Below are positions 6,956-12,517 of a stretch of DNA of 12,517 bases, in pieces (the stretch's first letter is position 1; the number at the start of each line of letters is the position of its first letter). The notes under the pieces are model-generated. The model made no database searches, was not told the origin of the DNA, and saw only the letters and a program-made list of their open reading frames with translations. Both the position numbers and the translations under genes were made by a program. This DNA comes from Syntrophorhabdus sp. (lineage in GTDB: Bacteria > Desulfobacterota > BSN033 > UBA1163). The stretch is from assembly GCA_020724025.1 (NCBI GenBank), contig DYHU01000094.1, positions 1 through 12,517 of the forward strand. Reading direction: 5' to 3'.

Positions 6956-7225
6956 ATGGCATTGGTTCAGGAGAAGAAAAAAGAGATCATTGACCAGTTT
7001 AGAGTTCATGAGAAGGACACCGGCTCACCCGAGGTCCAGATCGCCCTTCTCAGTGAACGGATCCGTTATCTCACCGAACATTTCAAAGGTCACAAGAAGG
7101 ATCATCACTCGAGGAGGGGTCTCTTGAAGATGGTGGGACAGCGAAGAAGACTTCTCAACTATCTTAAGGAGAACAGGATGGATCGTTATCGAACGATCAT
7201 CGATCAATTAGGTCTCCGAAAATAG
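6956..7225 (+). CDS. rpsO: 30S ribosomal protein S15
   Basis: S15 is a primary 16S rRNA-binding protein of the 30S platform that nucleates S6-S18 binding and contacts the 50S subunit. The 89-residue product has the standard length. It contains the conserved blocks [19 protein letters not shown] (about 18-36), the loop [20 protein letters not shown] (about 42-61, with the rRNA-contacting histidines and arginines) and [16 protein letters not shown] (6943-6949) lies 6 bases before the ATG. In E. coli, rpsO and pnp are adjacent and both are autoregulated at the RNA level; the same pairing is seen here. No S15-binding leader pseudoknot could be established by eye, and the upstream 70 bases are occupied by the palindromic repeat. 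Confidence 0.98.
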   Translation: MALVQEKKKEIIDQFRVHEKDTGSPEVQIALLSERIRYLTEHFKGHKKDHHSRRGLLKMVGQRRRLLNYLKENRMDRYRTIIDQLGLRK

Positions 7226-7276
7226 AGCGGATGATTTTTTAAAAAATTGAATGGACGAAGGAGAGTGAATAAGCCT

Positions 7277-9394
7277 ATGATGCAAAAATTGCAGATCGAA
7301 TTTGGGGGAAGACCCTTTTCCATAGAGACGGGAAAGGTGGCCAAACAGGCCAACGGCTCTGTGGTGGTTCAGTATGGAGAGACCGTCGTTCTGGTCACAG
7401 CGGTGTCATCGGAGGAGAAAAGAGAGGGGATTGACTTCCTTCCCCTTACGGTGAACTATTTGGAGATGACCTATGCGGCGGGAAGAATTCCGGGAGGATT
7501 TTTCAAGAGGGAGGGGAGACCGACCGACCGTGAGGTCCTCATCTCCCGATTCATCGATCGACCCCTGAGGCCTCTCTTCCCGAAAGGATTCCAGAACGAG
7601 ACCCAGATCATTGCAACGGTCCTCTCTGCGGATTCGGATAATGATCCTTCCGTTCTGGGAATGATCGGGGCTTCGACCGCCCTCTATCTCTCCGATATTC
7701 CCTTCGATGTTCCCATCGCAGGAGCGAAAGTGGGAAGAATTGACGGGGAATATATCCTCAACCCCACTCCTGACGAACTGGAGTTGAGCGATATCGACCT
7801 CTTCGTCGCCGGAAGCGAGGATGCGATCATCATGGTCGAGGGCAGCGCGAAGGAGTTGAGAGAGGATCTGATCCTGGAGGCTATTCTATTTGGCCATCAG
7901 TCCCTTAAGCCCGTCATCGAACTCCAAAAACAACTAAGAGAAGTGTGTGGAACGAAGAAGAAGGAGATCGACTTCAAAAAACCCGATGAAACCCTTTTTG
8001 AAAAAGTGAGAGGGATCGCGCAAGAGAAACTACCGGAGGCGTACCGGATCCCCGAAAAGATGAATAGGCGCGAGCATCTGGAGGAAATTTTAAACCTCAC
8101 CCTTCAAGAATGCCGAGCCGAAGATGAGACTTCCCGGAAGATGGTGAAGAAAGTTTTCGAGGAGATGGACCGCAAACTGAAAAGAAAGTGGATCCTGGAG
8201 AAGAGAGAGAGGATCGATGGAAGGGGTCTTCCGGAGATTCGTCCCATCTCCTGTGAAGTCGGGATCCTTCCCCGGACCCATGGTTCTGCTCTGTTCACGC
8301 GCGGAGAAACCCAGGTGCTGGCCGTGGTCACTTTTGGCACCTCTGAGGACGAACAGAAGATCAACTCCTTAATGGGAGAGACCTATAAGTCTTTCATGCT
8401 TCACTACAACTTTCCTCCGTTCAGCACCGGGGAAGTCTCTCCTTTGAGATCGCCTTCTCGAAGAGAGGTCGGCCATGGAGCCCTGGCGGAAAGGGCTATC
8501 CTTCCCGTCCTTCCCTCCAACGAGAAATTCCCTTACACGATTCGAATCGTCTCAGAGGTCCTGGAGTCGAACGGCTCCTCTTCGATGGCCACCGTATGCG
8601 GAGCAACCCTCTCCCTGATGGACGCGGGCGTTCCCATCAAAGCGCCTGTCGCCGGCATTGCCATGGGTTTGATTCTTGAAAACGGAGGAGAGGCGATCCT
8701 CTCCGACATCCTTGGAGACGAAGATCATATCGGCGATATGGATTTTAAGATGGCGGGCACAGCCGAAGGGGTGACAGCCATTCAGATGGACATCAAGATC
8801 AAGGGGATATCCAAAGAGGTGCTTGGCCGTGTCCTCCAGCAGTCGCGCGAGGGAAGGCTCTACATCCTGGAAAAGATGAAGGAGACCCTCCCGGAACCCC
8901 GCAAGGACATCTCCCGGCACGCCCCGAGGATCATCACCCTCCAGGTTAAACAGGAGAAGATCCGTGACATCATCGGACCGGGAGGAAAGAATATCCGTTC
9001 CATCGTCGATCAGACCGGTGTGAAAATCGATGTGGAAGATTCCGGCGCCGTCAAGTTAGCCTCTCCGAATTATGAATCGATTGAAAAAGCTATCCTGATC
9101 ATCAAAAGGCTCACCCAGGAAGTGGAAGTGGGGGGTCTCTACACGGGCAAGGTGAAGAGGATCATGGGGTTTGGCGCCATTGTCGAGATCTTTCCGGGGA
9201 CGGATGGCCTGGTCCACATCTCTCAACTGGCGGACTACCATGTGAAAGAGGTGACCGATATCGTGAAGGAAGGGGATGAGGTCCCGGTCAAGGTGATTGA
9301 TGTTGACCCGCAGGGCCGAATCCGCCTCAGCCGAAAGGCAGCCCTGAAGGAGACCATGCATTCAAAAGAGGAGAAGGGAGTAAAGAAGGCCTGA
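7277..9394 (+). CDS. pnp: Polyribonucleotide nucleotidyltransferase (PNPase)
   Basis: PNPase is the phosphorolytic 3'-5' exoribonuclease of the RNA degradosome. It has two RNase PH-like domains (about 1-225 and 310-545) joined by a helical domain. A KH domain follows with GPGG at 567-570, then an S1 domain (about 620-690, [18 protein letters not shown]). In the second core domain [10 protein letters not shown] carries D483, D489 and K491, matching catalytic D486, D492 and K494 of the E. coli enzyme. The ATG at 7277 gives 705 residues, the usual length, beginning [20 protein letters not shown] (7258-7263) is 13 bases upstream, rather far, so the start may be 7277 or 7280; an in-frame TTG at 7247 would add ten residues lacking homology. 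It is 51 bases after rpsO and 2 bases before the next gene. Confidence 0.97.
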   Translation: MMQKLQIEFGGRPFSIETGKVAKQANGSVVVQYGETVVLVTAVSSEEKREGIDFLPLTVNYLEMTYAAGRIPGGFFKREGRPTDREVLISRFIDRPLRPLFPKGFQNETQIIATVLSADSDNDPSVLGMIGASTALYLSDIPFDVPIAGAKVGRIDGEYILNPTPDELELSDIDLFVAGSEDAIIMVEGSAKELREDLILEAILFGHQSLKPVIELQKQLREVCGTKKKEIDFKKPDETLFEKVRGIAQEKLPEAYRIPEKMNRREHLEEILNLTLQECRAEDETSRKMVKKVFEEMDRKLKRKWILEKRERIDGRGLPEIRPISCEVGILPRTHGSALFTRGETQVLAVVTFGTSEDEQKINSLMGETYKSFMLHYNFPPFSTGEVSPLRSPSRREVGHGALAERAILPVLPSNEKFPYTIRIVSEVLESNGSSSMATVCGATLSLMDAGVPIKAPVAGIAMGLILENGGEAILSDILGDEDHIGDMDFKMAGTAEGVTAIQMDIKIKGISKEVLGRVLQQSREGRLYILEKMKETLPEPRKDISRHAPRIITLQVKQEKIRDIIGPGGKNIRSIVDQTGVKIDVEDSGAVKLASPNYESIEKAILIIKRLTQEVEVGGLYTGKVKRIMGFGAIVEIFPGTDGLVHISQLADYHVKEVTDIVKEGDEVPVKVIDVDPQGRIRLSRKAALKETMHSKEEKGVKKA

Positions 9395-9396
9395 AC

Positions 9397-10731
9397 ATGG
9401 ATCGGATCAAGAGAGACACGAGCTCTTCATTAAAACCCGTATCGATGCCGGATGGACCCGGATATCAGAAGACCGTTCTGAACAACGGAATTAAAGTGAT
9501 CACCGAAGAAATCCCCTACCTCAAGTCGGTCTCGATCGGCATCTGGGTCACCACGGGCTCCAGGGATGAGCGCCCCCAAGAAAATGGAATTTCTCATTTC
9601 ATCGAACATCTCCTCTTCAAGGGGACCGAGCGGAGGACCGCTTTTGACATCGCCAAAGAGATCGATTCTGTGGGGGGCACGCTGAATGCCTTTACCGGCA
9701 GGGAATACACCTGCTTTTATGCCAAAGTGATCGACAAGAATTTATCCCTTGGCATCGACCTCCTCTCCGATATCTTTCTTCATTCCCTCATGGATGAAAA
9801 GGATGTGGAGAAGGAGAGGATGGTCATCCTCCAGGAGATCAAGATGGTGGAGGATACCCCCGATGATTATGTCCACGATCTTTTTAATCGGACCTGCTGG
9901 GGAGATCACCCCCTTGGCTTTCCGATCTGCGGGAACGCGGAACGGGTTCAATCCTTCCGGCGAGATCAGATCGACCAATTTTTTAGAACCCATTATCAAC
10001 CGGACCGGATCATCGTCTCTGCGGCAGGGAACCTCCGACATCAGGAAGTGGTCGACCTCATCGAAGCTACTTTCGGCCAACTCTCGAAATGGGACCGGGT
10101 CAGGGAAAGGGTGAAACCCCTTTCGATCTCCGCCACCCATATTTCAAAGCGGGATCTGGAACAGGTCCACTTTTGCCTGGGCACCCATGGACTTCATTAC
10201 AACCACTCCCTCCGGTTTGCTTCTTATGTGTTGAATACGATTTTAGGGGGAGGGATGAGTTCGAGGCTCTTCCAGGAGATCAGGGAGAACCGCGGCCTGG
10301 CCTATTCCGTTTATTCCTATCTTCCTACCTACATCGACACCGGACTGGTCGTCGTTTATGCGGGGACGGATGAGAAATCATTTGAAGAGGTCTTTCAACT
10401 CATCCTCAAAGAGTTTAAAAGACTTAAGGAAGAGCCCTTCAAAAACGGGGAAATGGATGTTGCGAAAGAACAGTTGAAGGGAAATCTTCTCCTCAGCCTG
10501 GAGAGCTCTGATAATTTAATGACCCGACTGGCTAAAAATGAGATCTACTTTAAAACTTATCAGACTGTGGAGTCCATCCTGAAGGGCATTGATGAAGTCG
10601 ATGAGGGGACGCTCAAAACCCTGGCCAGCCATATCTTCGACGAACAGTACTTCTGCCTTACCGTTCTGGGACCCATGGATGGAAGCCATCTCGATAGAAA
10701 TTTGCAACCATGGAGCCAATGGAACAGGTAA
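9397..10731 (+). CDS. M16 family zinc metallopeptidase (YmxG/MlpA-like)
   Basis: This is an M16 (pitrilysin/processing-peptidase type) peptidase of 444 residues, the normal length for the single-chain bacterial form. The inverted zinc motif HFIEH is at 67-71: H67 and H71 bind zinc and E70 is the catalytic base. The third zinc ligand is E147, 76 residues after H71, in [18 protein letters not shown]. The inactive second half holds the [12 protein letters not shown] motif (about 289-300), the Arg/Tyr region typical of the C-terminal domain. No signal peptide is visible, so it is probably cytoplasmic. AGAAGG (9384-9389) precedes the ATG by 7 bases. A gene of this type follows pnp in many bacteria (ymxG in Bacillus), but its substrate is not settled. 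The gene's end overlaps dut by 22 bases. Confidence 0.94.
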   Translation: MDRIKRDTSSSLKPVSMPDGPGYQKTVLNNGIKVITEEIPYLKSVSIGIWVTTGSRDERPQENGISHFIEHLLFKGTERRTAFDIAKEIDSVGGTLNAFTGREYTCFYAKVIDKNLSLGIDLLSDIFLHSLMDEKDVEKERMVILQEIKMVEDTPDDYVHDLFNRTCWGDHPLGFPICGNAERVQSFRRDQIDQFFRTHYQPDRIIVSAAGNLRHQEVVDLIEATFGQLSKWDRVRERVKPLSISATHISKRDLEQVHFCLGTHGLHYNHSLRFASYVLNTILGGGMSSRLFQEIRENRGLAYSVYSYLPTYIDTGLVVVYAGTDEKSFEEVFQLILKEFKRLKEEPFKNGEMDVAKEQLKGNLLLSLESSDNLMTRLAKNEIYFKTYQTVESILKGIDEVDEGTLKTLASHIFDEQYFCLTVLGPMDGSHLDRNLQPWSQWNR

Positions 10732-11168
10732 AGATCTATATCAGACGGCTTAAAAAAGACCATCCCATCTCCCTTCCTCAATATATGACCGAAGGTTCCT
10801 CCGGAATGGATATGTTTGCCTCTCTCGAAGAGGAGGTGACCCTCGTGCCAGGGGAGAGGAGACTGATCCCGACCGGGATTTCGGTTGCCATCCCCGAAGG
10901 GTTTGAAGGACAGATTCGACCCCGCAGTGGGTTGGCCATTCAGAAAGGGATTGGGCTGGTCAATGGACCGGGGACGATTGATTCGGATTATCGCGGAGAG
11001 GTGGGAGTTCTCTTGATTAATTTTGGAAAGGAACCTTTTACCATCCATAACGGCGAAAGAATCGCGCAGATGGTCATCTCCCGTGTGTTTCGTTCGATTC
11101 TGGTGGAGGTGGATGATCTCCCCCCCACTCAGAGGCAGGAGGGTGGCTTTGGCCACACAGGGGGCTGA
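10710..11168 (+). CDS. dut: dUTP diphosphatase (dUTPase)
   Basis: dUTPase hydrolyses dUTP to dUMP and pyrophosphate, keeping uracil out of DNA and supplying dUMP for thymidylate synthesis. It acts as a trimer. The 152-residue product has all five motifs: I SSGMDMFA (30-37), [13 protein letters not shown] (70-80), [15 protein letters not shown] (88-99, with D91 as the catalytic Asp), [11 protein letters not shown] (115-123) and [11 protein letters not shown] (142-151). The start is ambiguous: ATG at 10710 overlaps the peptidase gene by 22 bases and lacks a clear ribosome binding site. ATG at 10719 (149 residues) has GGAG (10712-10715) only 3 bases upstream. Either way translation is likely coupled to the upstream gene. 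It ends the contiguous gene run; the following 307 bases are repeats. Confidence 0.96.
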   Translation: MEPMEQVKIYIRRLKKDHPISLPQYMTEGSSGMDMFASLEEEVTLVPGERRLIPTGISVAIPEGFEGQIRPRSGLAIQKGIGLVNGPGTIDSDYRGEVGVLLINFGKEPFTIHNGERIAQMVISRVFRSILVEVDDLPPTQRQEGGFGHTGG

Positions 11169-11220
11169 CCGAGAACGGGCAAAGAAGGATTCCAAGAAAT
11201 TACGAAAATGCTGTAGAATG

Positions 11221-11239
11221 CCCCGCCCTATGGGCGGGG
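11221..11239. repeat. GC-rich perfect hairpin, first copy
   Basis: CCCCGCCC (11221-11228) and GGGCGGGG (11232-11239) pair perfectly around TAT. It begins 53 bases after the dut stop. There is no T-run on the + strand, so it is not a standard intrinsic terminator. A close relative (GCCCCGCCC-TGT-GGGTGGGG) lies at 11335-11353, so the pair brackets the two hairpins between them. Confidence 0.75.
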
Positions 11240-11269
11240 TTGAATGCAGCGATTCCAAAAATCCGATAG

Positions 11270-11289
11270 GCCAGACATTCCTGTCCGGC
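11270..11289. repeat. Imperfect hairpin in the dut-xerD gap
   Basis: GCCAGACA (11270-11277) pairs with TGTCCGGC (11282-11289) at seven of eight positions, with one A-C mismatch and loop TTCC. The single mismatch suggests a decayed copy of a once-perfect palindrome. Its sequence differs from the neighbouring hairpins. Confidence 0.6.
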
Positions 11290-11301
11290 AACCTCATTTT
11301 C

Positions 11302-11323
11302 GCCGAGACTGGAAAGTCTCGGC
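11302..11323. repeat. Perfect 9-bp hairpin with GGAA loop
   Basis: GCCGAGACT (11302-11310) and AGTCTCGGC (11315-11323) form a perfect stem closed by the GNRA-type tetraloop GGAA (11311-11314). No T-run follows (the next bases are TATCC), so it is not an intrinsic terminator. It sits between the two CCCCGCCC hairpins. Confidence 0.75.
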
Positions 11324-11334
11324 TATCCATGAAG

Positions 11335-11353
11335 CCCCGCCCTGTGGGTGGGG
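11335..11353. repeat. GC-rich hairpin, second copy
   Basis: CCCCGCCC (11335-11342) pairs with GGGTGGGG (11346-11353) around TGT, with one G-T wobble. It is a diverged second copy of the hairpin at 11221-11239: the left arms are identical and loop and right arm differ by one base each. Confidence 0.7.
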
Positions 11354-11365
11354 AACTTCACTAAA

Positions 11366-11429
11366 ACCGTTCGCCCTGAGGTTCTCGAAGGGCGTACGGT
11401 TCGCTCAGGACAGGCTTGTCGAAGGGCGA
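11366..11429. repeat. Dispersed-type palindromic repeat before xerD
   Basis: ACCGTTCGCCCT (11366-11377) pairs with AGGGCGTACGGT (11389-11400) at 11 of 12 positions. A second hairpin follows directly: TCGCTC (11401-11406) with GGGCGA (11424-11429), including an inner GACA/TGTC stem (11409-11412, 11417-11420). The CGCCCTGAG...TCGAAGGGCG and CTCAGGACAGGC words are, from memory, hallmarks of a repeat family common in deltaproteobacterial and other environmental genomes. Its translation (reading SKG-x-RFAQDRLVEG) often appears as a spurious ORF. The xerD start follows after 46 bases in which I see no gene and no clear promoter. Confidence 0.75.
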
Positions 11430-11475
11430 GTTAGCCCAAGGGTGATCGGTAAAGCATTACCTGCGCAAAAGATCG

Positions 11476-12363
11476 ATGCATCAATCGTTGGATCGATTTC
11501 TCCATTATCTCGTCGTCGAAAAGGGCCTTTCCAGGAATACGATCGAGGCCTACAGCCATGGCCTGAATCGCTTTATAAATTTTTTGCGAGGAAAAGGGAT
11601 TGAAGAGGTCGGGGAGATTTCCAAGCTCGATATCAGGGAATTTCTCCTTGTTCTGAAGAGGAAGGGCCTTTCGAGCAAGACACTGGCGAGGAACCTGGTT
11701 TCCATCAGGGTCTTCTTGCGGTTTCTAACTGAGGAAGGCATCCTGAGCGCCAGTCCGGCTGAAGAGATCGAATCTCCGAAGACCGCCAAGACCTTGCCGG
11801 AAATCCTTTCCCTGGAGGAGGTGGAGAAGTTGCTGGAGCAACCCGATCCTCTGATCCCACGGGGGATGAGGGATCGGGCGATGCTGGAGATGCTCTATGC
11901 CGCAGGGATGAGGGTGTCTGAACTGATCCGGCTCCAGGTCAATCATGTCCATCTGGAGGCGGGCTATGTCCTCCTTTACGGAAAAGGTTCAAAAGAGAGG
12001 ATCGTGCCCATTGGCAGCGAGGCGATGAAATGGGTGCAACGCTACATGAGAGAGCCCAGAGAAAAACTTCTAAAGGAGAGGGAGAGTCCCTTTCTCTTTG
12101 TCAATCGATCCGGAAAGCCGATGAGCCGGCAGCAGTTCTGGAAGAGCATCAAAGCCTATGGAAGGAGGGCTGGAATCCGTAAAAGGATCACTCCCCATCT
12201 CCTCCGCCATTCTTTCGCCAGCCATCTCCTCGAAAGGGGAGCGGACCTCCGCTCCGTGCAACTGATGCTTGGCCATGCCGACATCTCCACAACGCAGATC
12301 TATACCCATGTGACAGGCGAAAGATTGAAGAAGATTCATCAGCGATACCACCCGAGAGGCTAA
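11476..12363 (+). CDS. xerD: Site-specific tyrosine recombinase XerD
   Basis: XerD acts with a partner (usually XerC) at dif to resolve chromosome dimers at division. The 295-residue protein has the N-terminal SAM-like core-binding domain (about 1-85, with LVVEKGLSRNTIEAYSHGL) and the tyrosine recombinase catalytic domain (about 108-290). The catalytic set is complete: R146 (GMRVSEL), K170 (YGKGSKER), H241 and R244 (HLLRH), H267 (LGHADI) and nucleophile Y276 (TQIYTHV). The C-terminus LKKIHQRYHPRG matches the XerD-type end. XerD is preferred over XerC by this C-terminal form and general sequence, with some uncertainty. ATG 11476 is used because an in-frame stop lies at 11443-11445; no good Shine-Dalgarno is visible. 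It is separated from dut by a 307-base repeat cluster and is probably transcribed independently, though no promoter is evident. Confidence 0.93.
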   Translation: MHQSLDRFLHYLVVEKGLSRNTIEAYSHGLNRFINFLRGKGIEEVGEISKLDIREFLLVLKRKGLSSKTLARNLVSIRVFLRFLTEEGILSASPAEEIESPKTAKTLPEILSLEEVEKLLEQPDPLIPRGMRDRAMLEMLYAAGMRVSELIRLQVNHVHLEAGYVLLYGKGSKERIVPIGSEAMKWVQRYMREPREKLLKERESPFLFVNRSGKPMSRQQFWKSIKAYGRRAGIRKRITPHLLRHSFASHLLERGADLRSVQLMLGHADISTTQIYTHVTGERLKKIHQRYHPRG

Positions 12364-12371
12364 TTAAAAAA

Positions 12372-12409
12372 ATCAATGTGCAATGGTCAATGACCAATTT
12401 ACAATTGAT
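12372..12409. repeat. Imperfect palindrome downstream of xerD
   Basis: TGGTCA (12384-12389) and TGACCA (12391-12396) flank a single A. The symmetry continues outward with gaps, ending in ATCAAT (12372-12377) and ATTGAT (12404-12409). It begins 8 bases after the xerD stop. It could be a weak transcript end structure or repeat debris; no T-run follows. Confidence 0.45.
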
Positions 12410-12440
12410 GGTTTCGTAAAAAGTCTGAAAAGGCGATTTT

Positions 12441-12517
12441 CTGTCATTCCTGCGGAAGCAGTCCCGCCAAAGGCGGGACAGTCTTTTCATGTAGTTAGAA
12501 TTCTCTGGATTCCCGTT
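12441..12517. repeat. Interrupted palindromic repeat at the window edge
   Basis: GTCATTCCTGCGGAAGCAG (12443-12461) resembles the left arm of the common TGTCATTCCCGCGAAAGCGGG-type dispersed repeat, and CTGGATTCCCGTT (12505-12517) resembles the start of its right arm, which would continue past the window. Between them lies a separate perfect hairpin, GTCCCGCC (12461-12468) with GGCGGGAC (12472-12479) and loop AAA, plus about 25 unrelated bases. The layout suggests one palindrome inserted in another. Family recognition is from memory. Confidence 0.55.

Noticed and set aside
7234..7247. ATTTTTTAAAAAAT palindrome between rpsO and pnp as a terminator
   Set aside because: It has no GC-rich stem and could not form a stable terminator hairpin; pnp probably continues on the same transcript.
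10560..11330. 256-codon open frame on the - strand
   Set aside because: It is opposite the M16 peptidase end and dut, both well-supported genes, and runs into the repeat cluster; no family features are seen.
11169..11475. A dif-like XerCD recombination site beside xerD
   Set aside because: None of the palindromes has the 11-bp arms with 6-bp centre and AT-rich inner sequence of dif sites; they are short GC-rich hairpins with small loops.
11244..11603. 119-codon + strand open frame across the dut-xerD gap
   Set aside because: Its translation comes from the palindromic repeats (FALRFSKGVRFAQDRLVEG is a known kind of repeat-derived artefact) and it overlaps the xerD start in another frame.

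Overview
This window is an ordinary housekeeping stretch: the conserved nusA-infB translation and RNA-metabolism cluster of a bacterium, with every recognisable gene on the + strand. The order is rimP, nusA, ylxR, infB, ylxP (DUF503), rbfA, truB, rpsO, pnp, an M16 zinc peptidase gene, dut, then xerD after a gap. This order, the purine-rich AGGAGG-type ribosome binding sites, middling base composition and the M16-dut tail after pnp suggest a Desulfobacterota (deltaproteobacterial) genome. Nitrospirota or a related lineage is possible; the phylum is an inference. No rRNA, tRNA, CRISPR array, insertion-sequence transposase or phage gene was seen.

Layout. Positions 1-216 are a non-coding leader with two small inverted repeats, a plausible sigma-70-type promoter (107-135) and a strong intrinsic terminator hairpin (158-189) ending only 27 bases before the rimP start. 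Positions 217-2426 hold rimP, nusA and ylxR in tight succession. A 128-base spacer with three mutually exclusive pairing arms precedes infB (2555-5107) and its Shine-Dalgarno site. ylxP follows, then a 130-base structured spacer, then rbfA and truB overlapping by 11 bases. A nested palindrome sits at the truB stop codon and fills the truB-rpsO junction. rpsO, pnp, the M16 peptidase gene and dut run on with short gaps or overlaps. The 307-base dut-xerD gap is almost entirely a mosaic of six hairpin elements. More palindromic repeat lies downstream of xerD and runs off the window.

How the genes work together. RimP and RbfA mature the 30S subunit, S15 is a 30S protein, IF2 loads initiator tRNA, TruB modifies tRNA U55, and YlxR (RnpM) is linked to RNase P. 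NusA controls transcription elongation and termination, and PNPase degrades RNA. The M16 peptidase and dUTPase are common passengers of this cluster. XerD is a chromosome-dimer-resolution recombinase and probably a separate unit.

I did not find a new defence, mobile or biosynthetic system. The unusual content is between the genes: the alternative-pairing leader of infB, the promoter-plus-terminator leader of the NusA operon, and palindromic elements at several gene junctions, one of which supplies the last codons of truB.
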